Notes under the pieces: generated by a model
Databases searched by the model: none
Told to the model about the DNA's origin: nothing
The model's input: the letters and a program-made list of their open reading frames with translations, nothing else
Program-made: the position numbers and the translations under genes
Assembly (NCBI GenBank): GCA_030407315.1
Contig: JALQPE010001716.1
Coordinates: forward strand, 62,001-126,000
Length of the DNA: 64,000 nucleotides
DNA from: Asparagopsis taxiformis
Taxonomy: Eukaryota; Rhodophyta; Florideophyceae; Bonnemaisoniales; Bonnemaisoniaceae
Direction of reading: 5' to 3'
Shown: positions 10,804-22,408 of the stretch, one piece after another
Layout: each line of letters opens with the position of its first letter
Numbering within the stretch: position 1 is the first letter of the stretch

Positions 10804-13800
10804 ATGGCTCCGAGACGGACTCCTATTCGAAAGAAAACCACAAGTCGTAGGACAAAGGCGAGATTCGATTCACTCAATGTGGCCAGTCCCAGTGAACAGC
10901 TTCCTGGGAAACTGCAGGGAGAAATCCGCAGCAGTGATGCAGCCTGCATGAACAAAGAAATCCCGAGAGGTAATGAGTTACGACGTGAGTGTACCACAGA
11001 TGACCTATTGGAGTCCCCAATCCCTATGGGTGACACAATAGAAGGTTGTATTGATGTGTACAGCAACAACGATGAAGCTGGAAGTGACATCTACATAGCA
11101 TCGAGCACGCTAATGGAATCGGAAGAAGCAACCGGACGAGGTTCTGATTCTATTTCAACTGGAGGCCCGATAGACCCAAATGCTGGGGATGAAGCATGTG
11201 GTGATTTCAAGGCACTACTACGATGGCCTGCAATGTATGGGGCTCTTCAGCTGAGTGGAACTCAAAGAATGACAAGAGCCCACTATGAAGGTACCCTGTT
11301 CGGAATGAATTTCCGCAGAGATCCAAGTGAGCATGTCCCGTCGGACTCTGTGATGCGACAGAAGATACTACCATTCTTGAGGAAACACTGCTATGCAAAG
11401 AGCTGTGACATAGAGTTTCCGATAGACCTTCGAAAGAGCGGAGCAAGAGCTGCACAGCATCGAGGTGCAGTAGGAACCCGTGTAACAACAGATGACAGAG
11501 ACAATTGTGGAGGAATGGCGAAAGTTCGTATTGTACTCCCAAGCACATGGGCTCTGAAAGATGTCCAGACTCGACCAATCTTTAAAGCATTCCGCAGTGA
11601 CGCGAACAATCGAAGCTCGGAAGGAGAAAAATCAACCGCAGAGTGCAGCATTGAAGATTCGTTCATCGCAAAGTGCAAGAGGGGTGTTTTGAGCGACCCA
11701 TTCGTTCGCACAGCAGTTGTTCCCATTGACAGCGATGGGAAAAAGGGTTTGAAGCACATTTATGTACCTGATGGAACAGCAATTGGAATCCGATGTCATC
11801 CAGGAGCTCGTCAGGTTGCCGTCATCGAAAGAGCAAAAGGGTTTAGGAAGAATGACAGAGATGGTGGGAAACCGAAGAGGAGAAGAGTGGCAGTTACATC
11901 GTTGTGGGAACTTCATGCTAGGACCATAGTTACCTATGAGGCTCGACACGACGGTGAGCATGATGTGCATGTCGAAAAATATCTGCAGCCGCGAATGTCA
12001 CATCTATTGGAATGGGAGAGGCAGCATGCTCTGCGAGCGATATCGCAATGTGTAATCGGAGCAGGAGCCAAGGGAAAAGGAACACGAGCTGGGGACGTGA
12101 TAACCGTTCTATTACCAATTGGAATGGAAGAGGGTGATATTGTTCCACACGTCGTATTGGTGAACAGGTATTTGAACGAGCAGGTCGGAGAAGCATCCAC
12201 CATGTTACTTTGCTTTTCACCGGGCGCGAGCTTTGCTGAAGCCAGAAACCCGCCCGATAGACTAGGAAGCCCCAACTATGAAGAAATTCGTGTTTCAGGG
12301 GTGTTCTCGGATGGTTTCGGAGACCACAGGTCGCAATGGCACCCAGCGTCTCCGCGAGAAGATGCACCATGTTGGGGAAAGCTGGAGGATGGTCGAAACT
12401 ACTTTGTTTACCGATTTCTCCTTTACACGGATGACTTTGAACCATTCACAAGCAGGAAAGGAAGTTTTGGTGGATGCTATATGTTACCTCTCAATCTACC
12501 GCCTCGGAAAAGGGGAAGCTACCAAGCGGTTCGAGTGATTGGTTTGCCACCTCCGGGAGTGTCCACAAATTGTGTATTGCGATATATCGTTCAAGATATA
12601 GTGCGGGGAAGCACAGAGGGTTTCCCAACGAAAAATGCAGAGGGAGAAGATGTTGTGGTATTTCTAGACCCAGTGGGGAGCATTGGAGACTATCCTGCAG
12701 TTTCACATACCCTGGATGTTCTTGGACACACATCAAACTCTCCGTGCCACATCTGCAGTTTCCGCAAATATGACCTGAGTAGTACTGGCGGCACGAAGAA
12801 TGCATACACTTCGGTAGTGAACGGGCAAACATCGACGCATGCCAGGAGCAAGTATCGGAATGCATCGACACGTAAGGATGCCACAGAAACCCAGCTTCGC
12901 ACTCTCGGACTGGCTGCAGAAGAAGGGGAAGATTTACCATTTCATGTCCTGAGCACTTCCTTGGAAGCAGTGCAGGAAGAAGTACCAAAGACGGAAAACG
13001 GAGTTTCAGTTGTCCCAGCAATTTTTGACCCGTACCGTTCCGCAGTGATAGCACCTGACCATCTATTGTCTGGACTGGCACAAGATGTACTGAACGCTTG
13101 TATTTCAGCTGCCAGCCCACGAATTAGAGAGGTAGCTGAATTGCAAATTCTGGGCGCTCTGAAGAAGTTCAGGATGGGAAGGCAGAACCGTTTATTTGGA
13201 ACCAACAATCTGCTTTCCATGAACATGAGTGACATATTCAGTGTGCTGCTGATAGCACCTATGGCATTCGAAAACGCAGCTCGAATGATGGATGGGAAAG
13301 GGGAAGGTCATCGTGAAAAATTTGATGGGGCCGTCAAACTAGTAGTGATGTTTCAGAAGCTGGTTTCGTGTATTAGTTTCATGCCCGTATGGTGGAAAGA
13401 CGGTACACATGAAGTAGAGACGGCTGACGGAGAAGGTGGCAGGAATGAATACATTCTGGGAAGAACCGTAGACTACGTGGAGACGTTGAATGAGTATTGT
13501 CGGAAAGTGAAGGGAGCAGGAGCACATTTGGACAAGCCGAATGTTCATCGTTTCGTCGAGTTTTGTGTTCATACGCTTCCTGCTTACAGCTCTGTGAAGC
13601 ACGTGCAGGAGCTTATATTCGAACGGATGCATCAGCCGCTGAAGAAAGGTGTGAGAATGTCCAATCACCAAAGCGAACAGCTTTCAGCGCTGGAATTAGT
13701 TCTTGCGGATGACTGGCAGACGAGAGTGGCCATTGTTTTGCGCGAAATCGGCATGGAGCCACAACATTGGTCCTCGTCCGAATGCTCTCAAATGGTCAAC

Positions 13801-13947
13801 GTTCTTTCACAAGAGCTAGGGAGAGAAATAGATGTGGAACGTCTGTGTTTTCGGAAGTGGACGCGGACGTCCAGTCTCTCTAGTACAGGTCCTAGTCGGC
13901 CCCGAGATTTACTAGAACAAATGAACGTCCGCGTCCAAAAACAATAA
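10804..13947 (+). CDS. tnp2/CACTA-like transposase (1047 aa)
   Basis: The start ATG lies in a good context (AAGATGG) about 95 bp inside the copy B repeat. The N-terminal ~120 residues are basic then Ser/Asp-rich and probably disordered. The core matches the tnp2-type transposase family: GDYPAVSHTL around residue 629 (likely a catalytic aspartate), a Cys pair CHIC at 648-651, FDPYRSAVIAPDHLL, and a C-terminal block with NVHRFVEF near 915 and HVQELIFERMHQPLKK near 930. Large single-exon transposases of this type mobilise CACTA elements by acting on ends like those at 8161 and 40368. The last ~30 codons lie in a small inverted repeat found elsewhere, so the C-terminus may be an acquired tail. 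The uninterrupted frame suggests a functional or recently functional gene. Confidence 0.8.
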   Translation: MAPRRTPIRKKTTSRRTKARFDSLNVASPSEQLPGKLQGEIRSSDAACMNKEIPRGNELRRECTTDDLLESPIPMGDTIEGCIDVYSNNDEAGSDIYIASSTLMESEEATGRGSDSISTGGPIDPNAGDEACGDFKALLRWPAMYGALQLSGTQRMTRAHYEGTLFGMNFRRDPSEHVPSDSVMRQKILPFLRKHCYAKSCDIEFPIDLRKSGARAAQHRGAVGTRVTTDDRDNCGGMAKVRIVLPSTWALKDVQTRPIFKAFRSDANNRSSEGEKSTAECSIEDSFIAKCKRGVLSDPFVRTAVVPIDSDGKKGLKHIYVPDGTAIGIRCHPGARQVAVIERAKGFRKNDRDGGKPKRRRVAVTSLWELHARTIVTYEARHDGEHDVHVEKYLQPRMSHLLEWERQHALRAISQCVIGAGAKGKGTRAGDVITVLLPIGMEEGDIVPHVVLVNRYLNEQVGEASTMLLCFSPGASFAEARNPPDRLGSPNYEEIRVSGVFSDGFGDHRSQWHPASPREDAPCWGKLEDGRNYFVYRFLLYTDDFEPFTSRKGSFGGCYMLPLNLPPRKRGSYQAVRVIGLPPPGVSTNCVLRYIVQDIVRGSTEGFPTKNAEGEDVVVFLDPVGSIGDYPAVSHTLDVLGHTSNSPCHICSFRKYDLSSTGGTKNAYTSVVNGQTSTHARSKYRNASTRKDATETQLRTLGLAAEEGEDLPFHVLSTSLEAVQEEVPKTENGVSVVPAIFDPYRSAVIAPDHLLSGLAQDVLNACISAASPRIREVAELQILGALKKFRMGRQNRLFGTNNLLSMNMSDIFSVLLIAPMAFENAARMMDGKGEGHREKFDGAVKLVVMFQKLVSCISFMPVWWKDGTHEVETADGEGGRNEYILGRTVDYVETLNEYCRKVKGAGAHLDKPNVHRFVEFCVHTLPAYSSVKHVQELIFERMHQPLKKGVRMSNHQSEQLSALELVLADDWQTRVAIVLREIGMEPQHWSSSECSQMVNVLSQELGREIDVERLCFRKWTRTSSLSSTGPSRPRDLLEQMNVRVQKQ

Positions 13948-14060
13948 AAATTTTTTGGATGCGGACGTCCACTTCCTCTAGTACATATGGCGGAATACTA
14001 GGACCCGACATCCACTTTCTCTAGTACGTTTGGCGGAATACTAGGACCCAACATCCAGTA
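13858..14060. repeat. GGACGTCC-type hairpin repeat overlapping the transposase stop
   Basis: TGGACGCGGACGTCC at 13858 pairs with ACGTCCGCGTCCA ending at 13937. Further arms follow near 13953 and 14015 with CTCTAGTACNNNNGGCGGAATACTAGGACCC. A related block occurs at 54940-55245. The transposase frame reads through the first hairpin and stops just after it. Confidence 0.7.
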
Positions 14061-16339
14061 TACAATATATCAGCGAAAACCGGGAGGGAAGAAATTACAG
14101 CGGATGGTAAATTCAGGGCCCATATCGGACCGTATTTTATTCTCTCATTTAGGAAACTGCTCGTATACAATACGTCTCTCTAGAATAGGGAATACATATC
14201 TGGTCAGAATAGAAAATAAATACCCGGTTAGAATAGGAAATACGTATCTAGCCAGAATACGGAATATGTATCCAGCCAGAATACGAAATACGTATCCAGC
14301 CAGAATACAAAATACCTGTCAGCATATCGTCGATCACCCATCTCCCTCAATATCGCGTTCTCCCTACCATCCGAACGCCATGCACCACCATTCGCACATA
14401 CTTCAAGAACCCTCACGACCTTGATTACAAAAAATCCGCTCCTTCCCAATTCCATCCACGCTTTCCTCGACACCACCCCAGCCCATTAAATCATCAAGAC
14501 ATCAAACACGAACATGGTCAGCAAAATCTTACACCACTTGAAACCCACTCTCACTTCTATCGTATGCCCGAAAATATACACATACCAGAAACACCTCACA
14601 GCTTCATTCCCCATCTTCCTAGATCCCTTCTTCACTCTCCTGGAGTCCTGCCGTTCCTGTTTCACCACTCCTGCATCACATGCACAACATCAACCCCAAC
14701 AGTCAGATTCAAAAGCAACGCTTACCACGACAGATATCCTAGAAACTCCCTTACTTACCTCTCATCCATCCTACACACAGTACAAACCATGATTGAAAAA
14801 CCTTGCAATGAATAATCATAGTCAGCAGTCCATATCTTCGCAAAACACATCCTGGCGCTCAATGAAACTTACCTTCTGTCATCAACATTCCTGCACCATC
14901 TACACAACATCGGAATCAACCACAACAGTCAGACCCAAAACCAACCTTCCCTCGCTGCTTACTTTCAAAACTCGCACACTTACCTTCGCTCCACACAATA
15001 CACACCATGACTCAATAGGCTTCCAATGAAAAATATCGCATCAACGGAAATAGTCAGACTCAAAACCAACCTTCCCTCGCTGCTTACTTTCAAAACTCGC
15101 ACACTTACCTTACCTGTTCCATCCTGCACACAATAAAAACCATAAATCACGTAATCGTGTAGCCAAGAAAAGTAGTCAGCATTCCGCATCTTCGCACAAC
15201 TGGTCTGGGCGCCCAATGTGACTTACCTTCCGTCATCACTATTCCTCCATCACCTACGCAACATCGGAATCAATCGCAACAGTCAGATTGAAAACCAACG
15301 TTTCCCTCGCTACATACCCTGAGAACTCGCAAATGTACCTCTCATCCATCCTACACACAATACAAACCATGATCCAAAAACCTTGCAATGAATAATAATC
15401 ATAGTCAGCAGTCCATATCTTCGCAAAGCACATCTTGGCACTCAATGAAACTTACCTTCCGTCATCAACATTCCTGCATCATCTACACAACATCGGAATC
15501 AACTACAACAGTCAGACTCAAAACCAACCTTCCCTCGCAGCACACTTTCAAAACTTCACGTACCTCTCTTCCATCCTCCGCTCAATACACACCATGGGTC
15601 AACAGGCTTCCAATGAAAAATATCGCATCAACGGAAATAGTCAAACTCGAAACCCACGCTTACCTCAATGCATACCCTCGAGGGTAGAGGATGGAACGAA
15701 GGTACGTGCGCGAATCTTGATCAAGATTCGCACACGTACAAAGCAAAGGCGGTCAAAGAATCTCAGTCGGTGATGAGGGCGGAGTGGAGCCTGCGGCATC
15801 GACCGGACAGCTTTCAGCGTCCGCTTAAGTCTTGCTGTGCATACTCGAAATCATCGCCGGCAGTGAGATTGAGTATGGCCCAAGCCATGGTCTCCGAATC
15901 CCCGAACAATGAGATCCGGATCGAGAACAACGAATATAAACATATAATCATATATATGAGAATCCATTTGCTTTCCTTACATGATCCGTGGCATATCCGC
16001 TGTAAAGCACATTCAGATTCCACGAAGTTCGGAAATAAAAAAGTTTATTATTACAAATGAATTAATTGAAAATTCATGTCCCAGGCAGTCGTTCGTCCTT
16101 CCATGCACACGTTGCCAGCACGCAATGTGATGTAACAGTTGGAAATGATTGAACTCTTGGTTAAATTCCACCGTTGGGATGTCAGCTGGAGTGAGCACAA
16201 AACTACTACCCACAAAACTACGAACGAACACGTTACATTCCAAGTCTCGAAAGCACCACAAAAATAAAATTGGTCGCATCTGGACGGCACAGTCTCCCCT
16301 GTTCAGCTCGCAATCCTCCCTTTTGCGTCAAAACTCGAC
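14061..16339. repeat. Repeat-rich intergenic block
   Basis: 14182-14320 is a six-unit minisatellite with a 24-bp period (AGAATACGAAATACGTATCC type). From about 14820 to 15690 an imperfect unit recurs at about 14821, 15174 and 15406, each with TCTTCGCA...CATC, AACATCGGAATCAA and AACCAACCTTCCCTCGC. No frame shows domain evidence. The last ~650 bp before the next gene appear unique. Confidence 0.65.
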
Positions 16340-19300
16340 ATGGAATGCAAGTATGAAGGGTGCTTCTACTACTGCGTAGATGCTTATGCGCTCGCGCTGC
16401 ATGAGCGAACGTGTCGCTACCGTTTCAACCCCTCTCCCCAACATTTCAACAACGCTCGTGTCCCTGCCGTCACCCATGAGCCTGCTCGAAACGGCGACCA
16501 TGATTCCCCGCAACCCAGCTCCCCAGACCCAGAATCTGGTCGTGCTTCCTCCAGCGACTCACCCTGTGACGCTCCACTGCCACAAACCTCAACCCCCTCC
16601 CGCGCAGACGTCCTCGTGCAATCCCTCGCCGCCAGTCTCACAACCCTCGAGTACAAGGCCGGCGCTGGCCGCGTGAGCGAAGTCATCACCATCCTACAAG
16701 ACCCCGCATTCTCCCTAGAAAAGTTCAACAGCGCCGTTCGCACCGTAGAAGAATGTCGCCACGTTACCGCTTCCATGGTCGAAACACATTTCCGCACCGA
16801 AGGTTACAAGAGCCACATCATTCCAGACAAAACTGGTAAGTACTCGGCACAGCTGTACCTCCGCGACCCAGTCGACATGCATGCTCCGCAGGCAGTCAGC
16901 ACTGGCTAACGACCAAAATACTCTCTTCCACCCCTCCCCACAGACCGCCCCAGACGGCACCGCAATATTTTCTCATCCCCTACACACAGAATTCGCGAAA
17001 ACGCTGCACCAGGTTACTAGACAGCGCGTGCAGCTCTCGGAAGATCCACAGGTCGTATGGGCAGAGGAAACTGATCCCACACCTTCCTCCTTTGCCGGCC
17101 TCCTCCAAGTGTACTCCGACAAGAGCAGCACAAGCCTCAAGAGCTCCGCAATCGTCGCATACCCCATACACGTCACACTGCTCAACTTCTCCGCCCCCCT
17201 CCGTCGCCACTGCATCCGTACCGGCCTCACCATCGTCGGGTATCTTCCTTACATTGTTAACCCTTCGTCCAACGCCTTGTTCGGTGATGAAATGCCGACA
17301 ACCTCTAGTTCTGCTAGTCGCGCTCGCAAAATTGATATTCTTCATAAAGCACTCGAAAAAGTGTTTTCGTCCCTATCCACCGCGTTCTCTTCCGGGTTCC
17401 CCTGCACAGACTCCACTGCAACTGCCCGCCAATGCTTTCCCATCCTAGCCAATTATTGCTGCGACTTTCCAGAGGCCAAAGATCTGTCATGCACTCGCAA
17501 CAGCACTACCACCACACATCCCTGCCACCGCTGCTACATCCCCGCCACTCAACTTGAATCCACCACGCCACATCAGCCCCGCTCCCTCGATGATACACGC
17601 TCTGCATGCCAAGAGAGCGCTCAGGAGCATACAACTGCTCCGCTCGAAGCTCTCTCCCTCCTCGAACAACACTCTGTCCTCGAATCGACCGCTCTTTTAC
17701 CCACCAACAGTCCCCTAGACCCCTACAACATTTTCTCCTTCGAGCCTCTGCACAATCTCCACCTCGGCATCTCAAAGCTCATCAAACAGTGCATTGTCCA
17801 CCGCCTCAGCTCCCCAGACCTCACCACCACCACTGCCTCCCATTCTGGGACACCTCGAACCTTCAAGAAGGTGAAAAAATCCATCCTCGCCGGCTCAAAC
17901 AGCATTCTGTCCGCTATCGAACGCGACTACTACATCACCGGTCTTCATGTCGACTTCTCCAAGGGTGAGAAGGGCACCAATTTGAACGGCCTCTTCACGG
18001 AGGACGGCATACGCGACATGCTCGCAGCCAAAGACTATCACCATGTCGACATGGTGTTCCCTTTCATCGCAGCATTCATTGACACATGCTGTGACGAAGT
18101 AGAGACAGCCCCCCTCACTTCCATCTGCACGCAATACTCTGACCTCGTCGCATGGGTCATGAAACGCGGTCGCATCAAGCACTGGACTGCCGCCGAACTA
18201 GAAAGCCTCCAGAACTCCATTTCCTATTTCAAACAATCAATGCTCTCCACCCTCGGCCCATTCCACACCACAGGTCTCAAAACTTTCAAGTTCCATCTTC
18301 TAGACCATCTTCCCGGTGACTTGCAGAGATATGGCGCCCTGGAACACATTGATGCAGGCCCCTACGAACACTCGCATCTTCTGTTCAAACAGAGTTATAG
18401 GAAAACCTCTCGAAGGCGCTCCACAGCCATGGAAGAGACTATTCGCCACATGGAATTCTCCTTGGCCACTCCAACTGGTCATACCCCATCGAACACATTG
18501 GGAAACGCACGCATGATATCGCCCACAGACGGTGCAGTACTCGTTCGCGACGGATTCACCGTTGCACTGCACGACTTTGCCTCCCTGCTGCCCGATGCAA
18601 CCCTCCTCGTTGCAGATATCGACGGACAGCCCGATCCTGCCACTCTTTTGCCTCTGCACAACTCCTCGTTCCCGTCTGGCACCATAACGCTATTCCAGCA
18701 ACCCAGTGACACAGCTGCACAAGCGTTCCTCACCCTCGCTAGACTGCGCGCCACGGCAGAAGGCCCTCCAATACATGACATGGACATTTCCGTCACCGTG
18801 GTAAAGTCCGCCTACGTCATGGGAGGGTACGTCCCAGATGCCGACGACTTTGACCCGCACAGTGGCATGCTTCGCCCCACAAACGTGTCGAGGCACAAGC
18901 AGCAGCGCGTCTTTGCAACTTCATCATTCGGCCCCGCAAAGAGATCGCAGTACTCCTTTGTCGTCATCTCCGGAACTGCCGATGACTACAGAACCATATG
19001 GGTAGGGCGCGTCCTGGCACTGGTACGCCTGCAGTCTCCAAACCTGTTTCAACCTGTAGAACTCGCTTTCGTTCAGTATATGACCTTCTTTGCCCCAAAA
19101 ACCGCTGTGGAAAAATCACTTGGGTGCATTTGTTTAAAGTGGTCCACATGGGACCCGGACAACGGATCCGTTGACAGCAATGACACTGCATCCCACAGTG
19201 CAGGTGCTCCTTGGTTTGACCTCATTCCTGCATCTACTATATCTGGCACCGTGCACATCGTACGAAGTAACTTTCCAGTCAAGCCATTTACGAAACAAAT

Positions 19301-19385
19301 GCACTGGTCGGACCACCGTTTCTATCTCAACCGCTTCTACACCAACACTGATTACCAATTCACAGATGATAATGAAGAAGAATAA
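16340..19385 (+). CDS. Second transposase: zinc-finger Plavaka/tnp2-like, one probable intron
   Basis: Exon 1 starts at ATG 16340 and opens with a C2HC finger (CKYEGC...HERTC, residues 3-25), followed by a Ser/Pro-rich linker. A donor GTAAGT at 16836 and an acceptor at 16953 (CGCCCCAG) give a 118-nt intron that joins exon 1 in frame with the 834-codon frame that is open to 19385. CACAG at 16943 would break the frame. The core holds CCDFPEAKDLSC and CHRCYIP, then DPYNIFSFEPLHNLHLGISK, the characteristic block of Plavaka-type CACTA-related transposases of fungi and algae, and a later TGLKTFKFHLLDHL segment. N-terminal fingers are usual in that family. It differs strongly from the 10804-13947 transposase: it is C-rich on the coding strand and has no close sequence match to it. 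A frameshift instead of an intron cannot be excluded. Confidence 0.7.
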
Positions 19386-19462
19386 ATCTAAATCGCAGCA
19401 CTCTATTGATAATGTACTACATGATAAACCTTCTAGTCAACGTCACATTTACTGCACTAATT

Positions 19463-21748
19463 TCAACCATCCTCCATTACGCCAAAACCGTTATCAGCAG
19501 TGGCTGCATGGCGCCGCTCCATGCCCCCATACTGTGGGGCATTGATTTCGACATTCAGGTTTGCACTCAGGTGTCCAGCATATGGGTCAACGACGAAAAG
19601 TTCTGCGCCAATTAGTCCTTGCGCAATCACACAATCCATTACAGCACCGAGGTTTGACGTAATATGCGATTGAATCCAATCCTCGGACACTAGAACAAGT
19701 GATGAGCAGCGGTTTACATCATCAACGACATGAACAATTCCAGACCCCTCTCCGCTTTGCCACACTTCAACAGCCTCTCTTGTCACAGTACGGCTTGCAA
19801 ACACATGCCGTGACTGTGCACTAGTCCGCTGTTCGCTCTCGACAACGTCCGTTTCTTCCCTTGCTTGCGAGCCTTGGAGACAAGACATGCAGTACACCAC
19901 CATACCAACTAATTGCTGAAAAGCTACCCCCACATATTGACTGTACCGCCTTGTAAACTCCTTCTGCTGTGCACCTCCTTTCCCCTTCGGTTCATCCAAA
20001 CACTCCACAGTAGTCACTAGCCAAGCATCCAGGCGCGCCAGCGTTAGTATGCTCGTCTCTATGTCCATTACTTGTTCTGGTCGTATCGAATAACCCCTGA
20101 AGATGTCCAGCACATTCACAGCTACTCGGTTGTTAAACCATGCATCACCATTCACTTCCATTTCGAAGCTGTCAGGAACCATGCCTTTGCTGTATCGCAG
20201 CTCTGAGAACGGTGCCGTTCGCCACCTCCCCATATCCAAATCACCGTTGCTTTCCCGTTTCAAAAGCTTCTCAGACGCTTCGCGCTTTTGATCCTCTCGC
20301 TCGTCCATCTCAGCTCGCGTCGTCAGCATCGTGCATCTAGACATTAATTTCGTGTACCCCAGCGAACCGAACAATCTGTCCCTCGCATTACGCTTCCGTG
20401 CACTCATCACGTCGGACAGTTTCTGCGTCACCTTCACTTTCAATTCCTTGCTCCCCGCCACAGCCTCTTGACAGCACACACGCTGCTCCTCATCGGAAAA
20501 CACATCACACCACGGACTTTGACGCAGTACGTGTCGCACCAAGTCATTCAGCAGATCACTCTCGTCCCTGTACGAAGGTGTATACCACTGCAGATTCTTG
20601 ATGATGTAGCCCGGAGGGGTAGCAATATATCCTACACCGTTTTCGCTCCAAAGTGTCCCTTCTACCGGCTCTACCTCGATGGTACGTCCAGTCCAACGTC
20701 TCTGCGTTTGTTCCGCTATAGGGTCCAGCTCCATAGTCTCGTTCTTGCACCACTTTGTCAGGTTTTCCTCAACCGCCCTAAGAACTCCAAGGTATTTCAC
20801 AGGAATGGCTTTCTGTATTTTCGACTTACCGCCACCGTGATCACTGATTCTACCTGTTCTCGCAATTGCAGTAAGGCTGGCATTTTCCGCCTGCAGAGTT
20901 TTCACCTTAGCCTCCAACGCAACTATCTCCGTGGTGAGCGCCTTGTTTGCTATGTCCTGGCTAAACACTTTTTTTTCCAGCTCCGCGATCTTCTTCTTCT
21001 GCGCATTGATGCGACTCGCCATTAAATCGATGGATTCCGGCGGATGCAACCTCTCTGCCCTCACCGTCCCCCCATCTCCCACGCTATCGGGATTATGATG
21101 TCCTCCATCGGCAATAGCCTGACGTCGCGGGGGCGTTACGCGCATATTTGGCACCAATGACAGTCTGTTGTGACGAGGCCCGCACTCCGGCTGCTCTCTC
21201 CCCTCAGTACCACCTGACCGCCGATGATAGTTGGCATCCTGTGAACGTTGCTCAGAAACAACATCCCTTGCCGCTATCCTCGGGTCCCTGACTGCATTAC
21301 CTGCTGGGGCTGATGTACTCGGCATAGTTGGCGCAGTGGGGGTCACAGCCTCCAGTGTCTCGCGAACCCCCGGCTGGGACTCCGTCTGCAGCACCTCCGC
21401 ATCTGCCAACCCGGGAGGAACTACCTTTGCCATAGCACTCTGCCGCAATTCCAACATGTTTTGAGCCACTATCATGTCATCATCATGATGTTCACTGTCC
21501 CTGCGAGCACGCTTGCCTCGGTCAAGCCCCATCTCTCTCCGCGCCGTTCCTCCTTCCTCACTTTCTCGCTGCGGATCCCCAGTTCTGCGCCGGTCCGTCT
21601 TGCGACTACCGGACCGCGGTTCAATGCTGCCGGTAGGCCCACACCGCTTCTTCGCACGGGATTGTCGGGCACTCGATACAGCAGCTGCTGACCGGTTTTT
21701 CTGGAGGCCCGGAGGCTTTGGAGCTTTCTTCGCAATACGCGGCGGCAT
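19463..21748 (-). CDS. Coiled-coil protein of unknown function (761 aa), convergent with transposase
   Basis: I do not recognise the family. From ATG 21748 the first ~60 residues are Lys/Arg-rich with Pro, a likely nuclear-localising and DNA-binding tail. They are followed by a disordered Ser/Thr/Pro/Glu stretch to about residue 230. A clear coiled coil follows (IAELEKKVFSQDIANKALTT and on, about residues 245-290), then a folded-looking region with several Trp and Cys residues to the end. The gene is convergent with the second transposase (78 bp between stops) and sits between it and the methyltransferase gene, as accessory TNPA-like genes do in CACTA elements. An array-binding or accessory role is only positional inference. 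Confidence 0.65.
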   Translation of the reverse strand: MPPRIAKKAPKPPGLQKNRSAAAVSSARQSRAKKRCGPTGSIEPRSGSRKTDRRRTGDPQRESEEGGTARREMGLDRGKRARRDSEHHDDDMIVAQNMLELRQSAMAKVVPPGLADAEVLQTESQPGVRETLEAVTPTAPTMPSTSAPAGNAVRDPRIAARDVVSEQRSQDANYHRRSGGTEGREQPECGPRHNRLSLVPNMRVTPPRRQAIADGGHHNPDSVGDGGTVRAERLHPPESIDLMASRINAQKKKIAELEKKVFSQDIANKALTTEIVALEAKVKTLQAENASLTAIARTGRISDHGGGKSKIQKAIPVKYLGVLRAVEENLTKWCKNETMELDPIAEQTQRRWTGRTIEVEPVEGTLWSENGVGYIATPPGYIIKNLQWYTPSYRDESDLLNDLVRHVLRQSPWCDVFSDEEQRVCCQEAVAGSKELKVKVTQKLSDVMSARKRNARDRLFGSLGYTKLMSRCTMLTTRAEMDEREDQKREASEKLLKRESNGDLDMGRWRTAPFSELRYSKGMVPDSFEMEVNGDAWFNNRVAVNVLDIFRGYSIRPEQVMDIETSILTLARLDAWLVTTVECLDEPKGKGGAQQKEFTRRYSQYVGVAFQQLVGMVVYCMSCLQGSQAREETDVVESEQRTSAQSRHVFASRTVTREAVEVWQSGEGSGIVHVVDDVNRCSSLVLVSEDWIQSHITSNLGAVMDCVIAQGLIGAELFVVDPYAGHLSANLNVEINAPQYGGMERRHAATADNGFGVMEDG

Positions 21749-22408
21749 AATGAAGCCTTCCCGGAAGCGATGGAAGGATTGAGTTGCACGAGATACAAAA
21801 AAGATTGCTGTATAGTGTCGGTAACCACAACGGTCTGCGATGAACGTTCAGGTCAGGTCAAGTACCGGAGAATACGCCAACAGCCCAGATTGTATACGGT
21901 AGGCAGTCATCAACAGTATTTAATGAGGTACAATTACAGCTGTCGAGCTAGGCCGCGAGCACCCCTATGTCCGGAAGACGTCCTGATTTGAATTAAAATT
22001 TGGGCTATTCTCAAAAACATGCACATGTGAACATGTTTTTGAGATGGGGGTGTGCCGTACGGCACAATCGACCCGCTGAAATCGATGTTTTTTGCAATAT
22101 TTTTTTCTGCCCTGAATTGTAGAATTTCTGGGCTGGACAGCAATGCAACTGAGCTGGACATCCACCGGGCGTCCATTTCAACTTGGTCTTGTATTTTGCA
22201 TCTGCACGCATAACAGCAACCAAGCAGTCAGGTTCACTGCTCGGACGAAGTGCACCTAGAGTGTGAACGATTGGTTTTTGACAGGCGAGTACTGCTCAAT
22301 AAGTTTCACCCTGGACTAATGGTGGCTGGACATGCTGCATTATATGATATACTTCAACTCTGGAACGTAGCTTTATTTGTAGTCGAAATGAAAACATCTT
22401 TCGTGACC
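21749..22408. repeat. Intergenic block with one M-type hairpin repeat
   Basis: About 21985-22190 is a minus-orientation copy of an interspersed ~200-bp repeat also found at about 41270, 42330, 42690 and 53130. It has a CAAAAACATG...CATGTTTTTG stem and a GTGCCGTACGGCAC palindrome. The remainder is unremarkable and may hold the promoter of the 761-aa gene. Confidence 0.7.
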
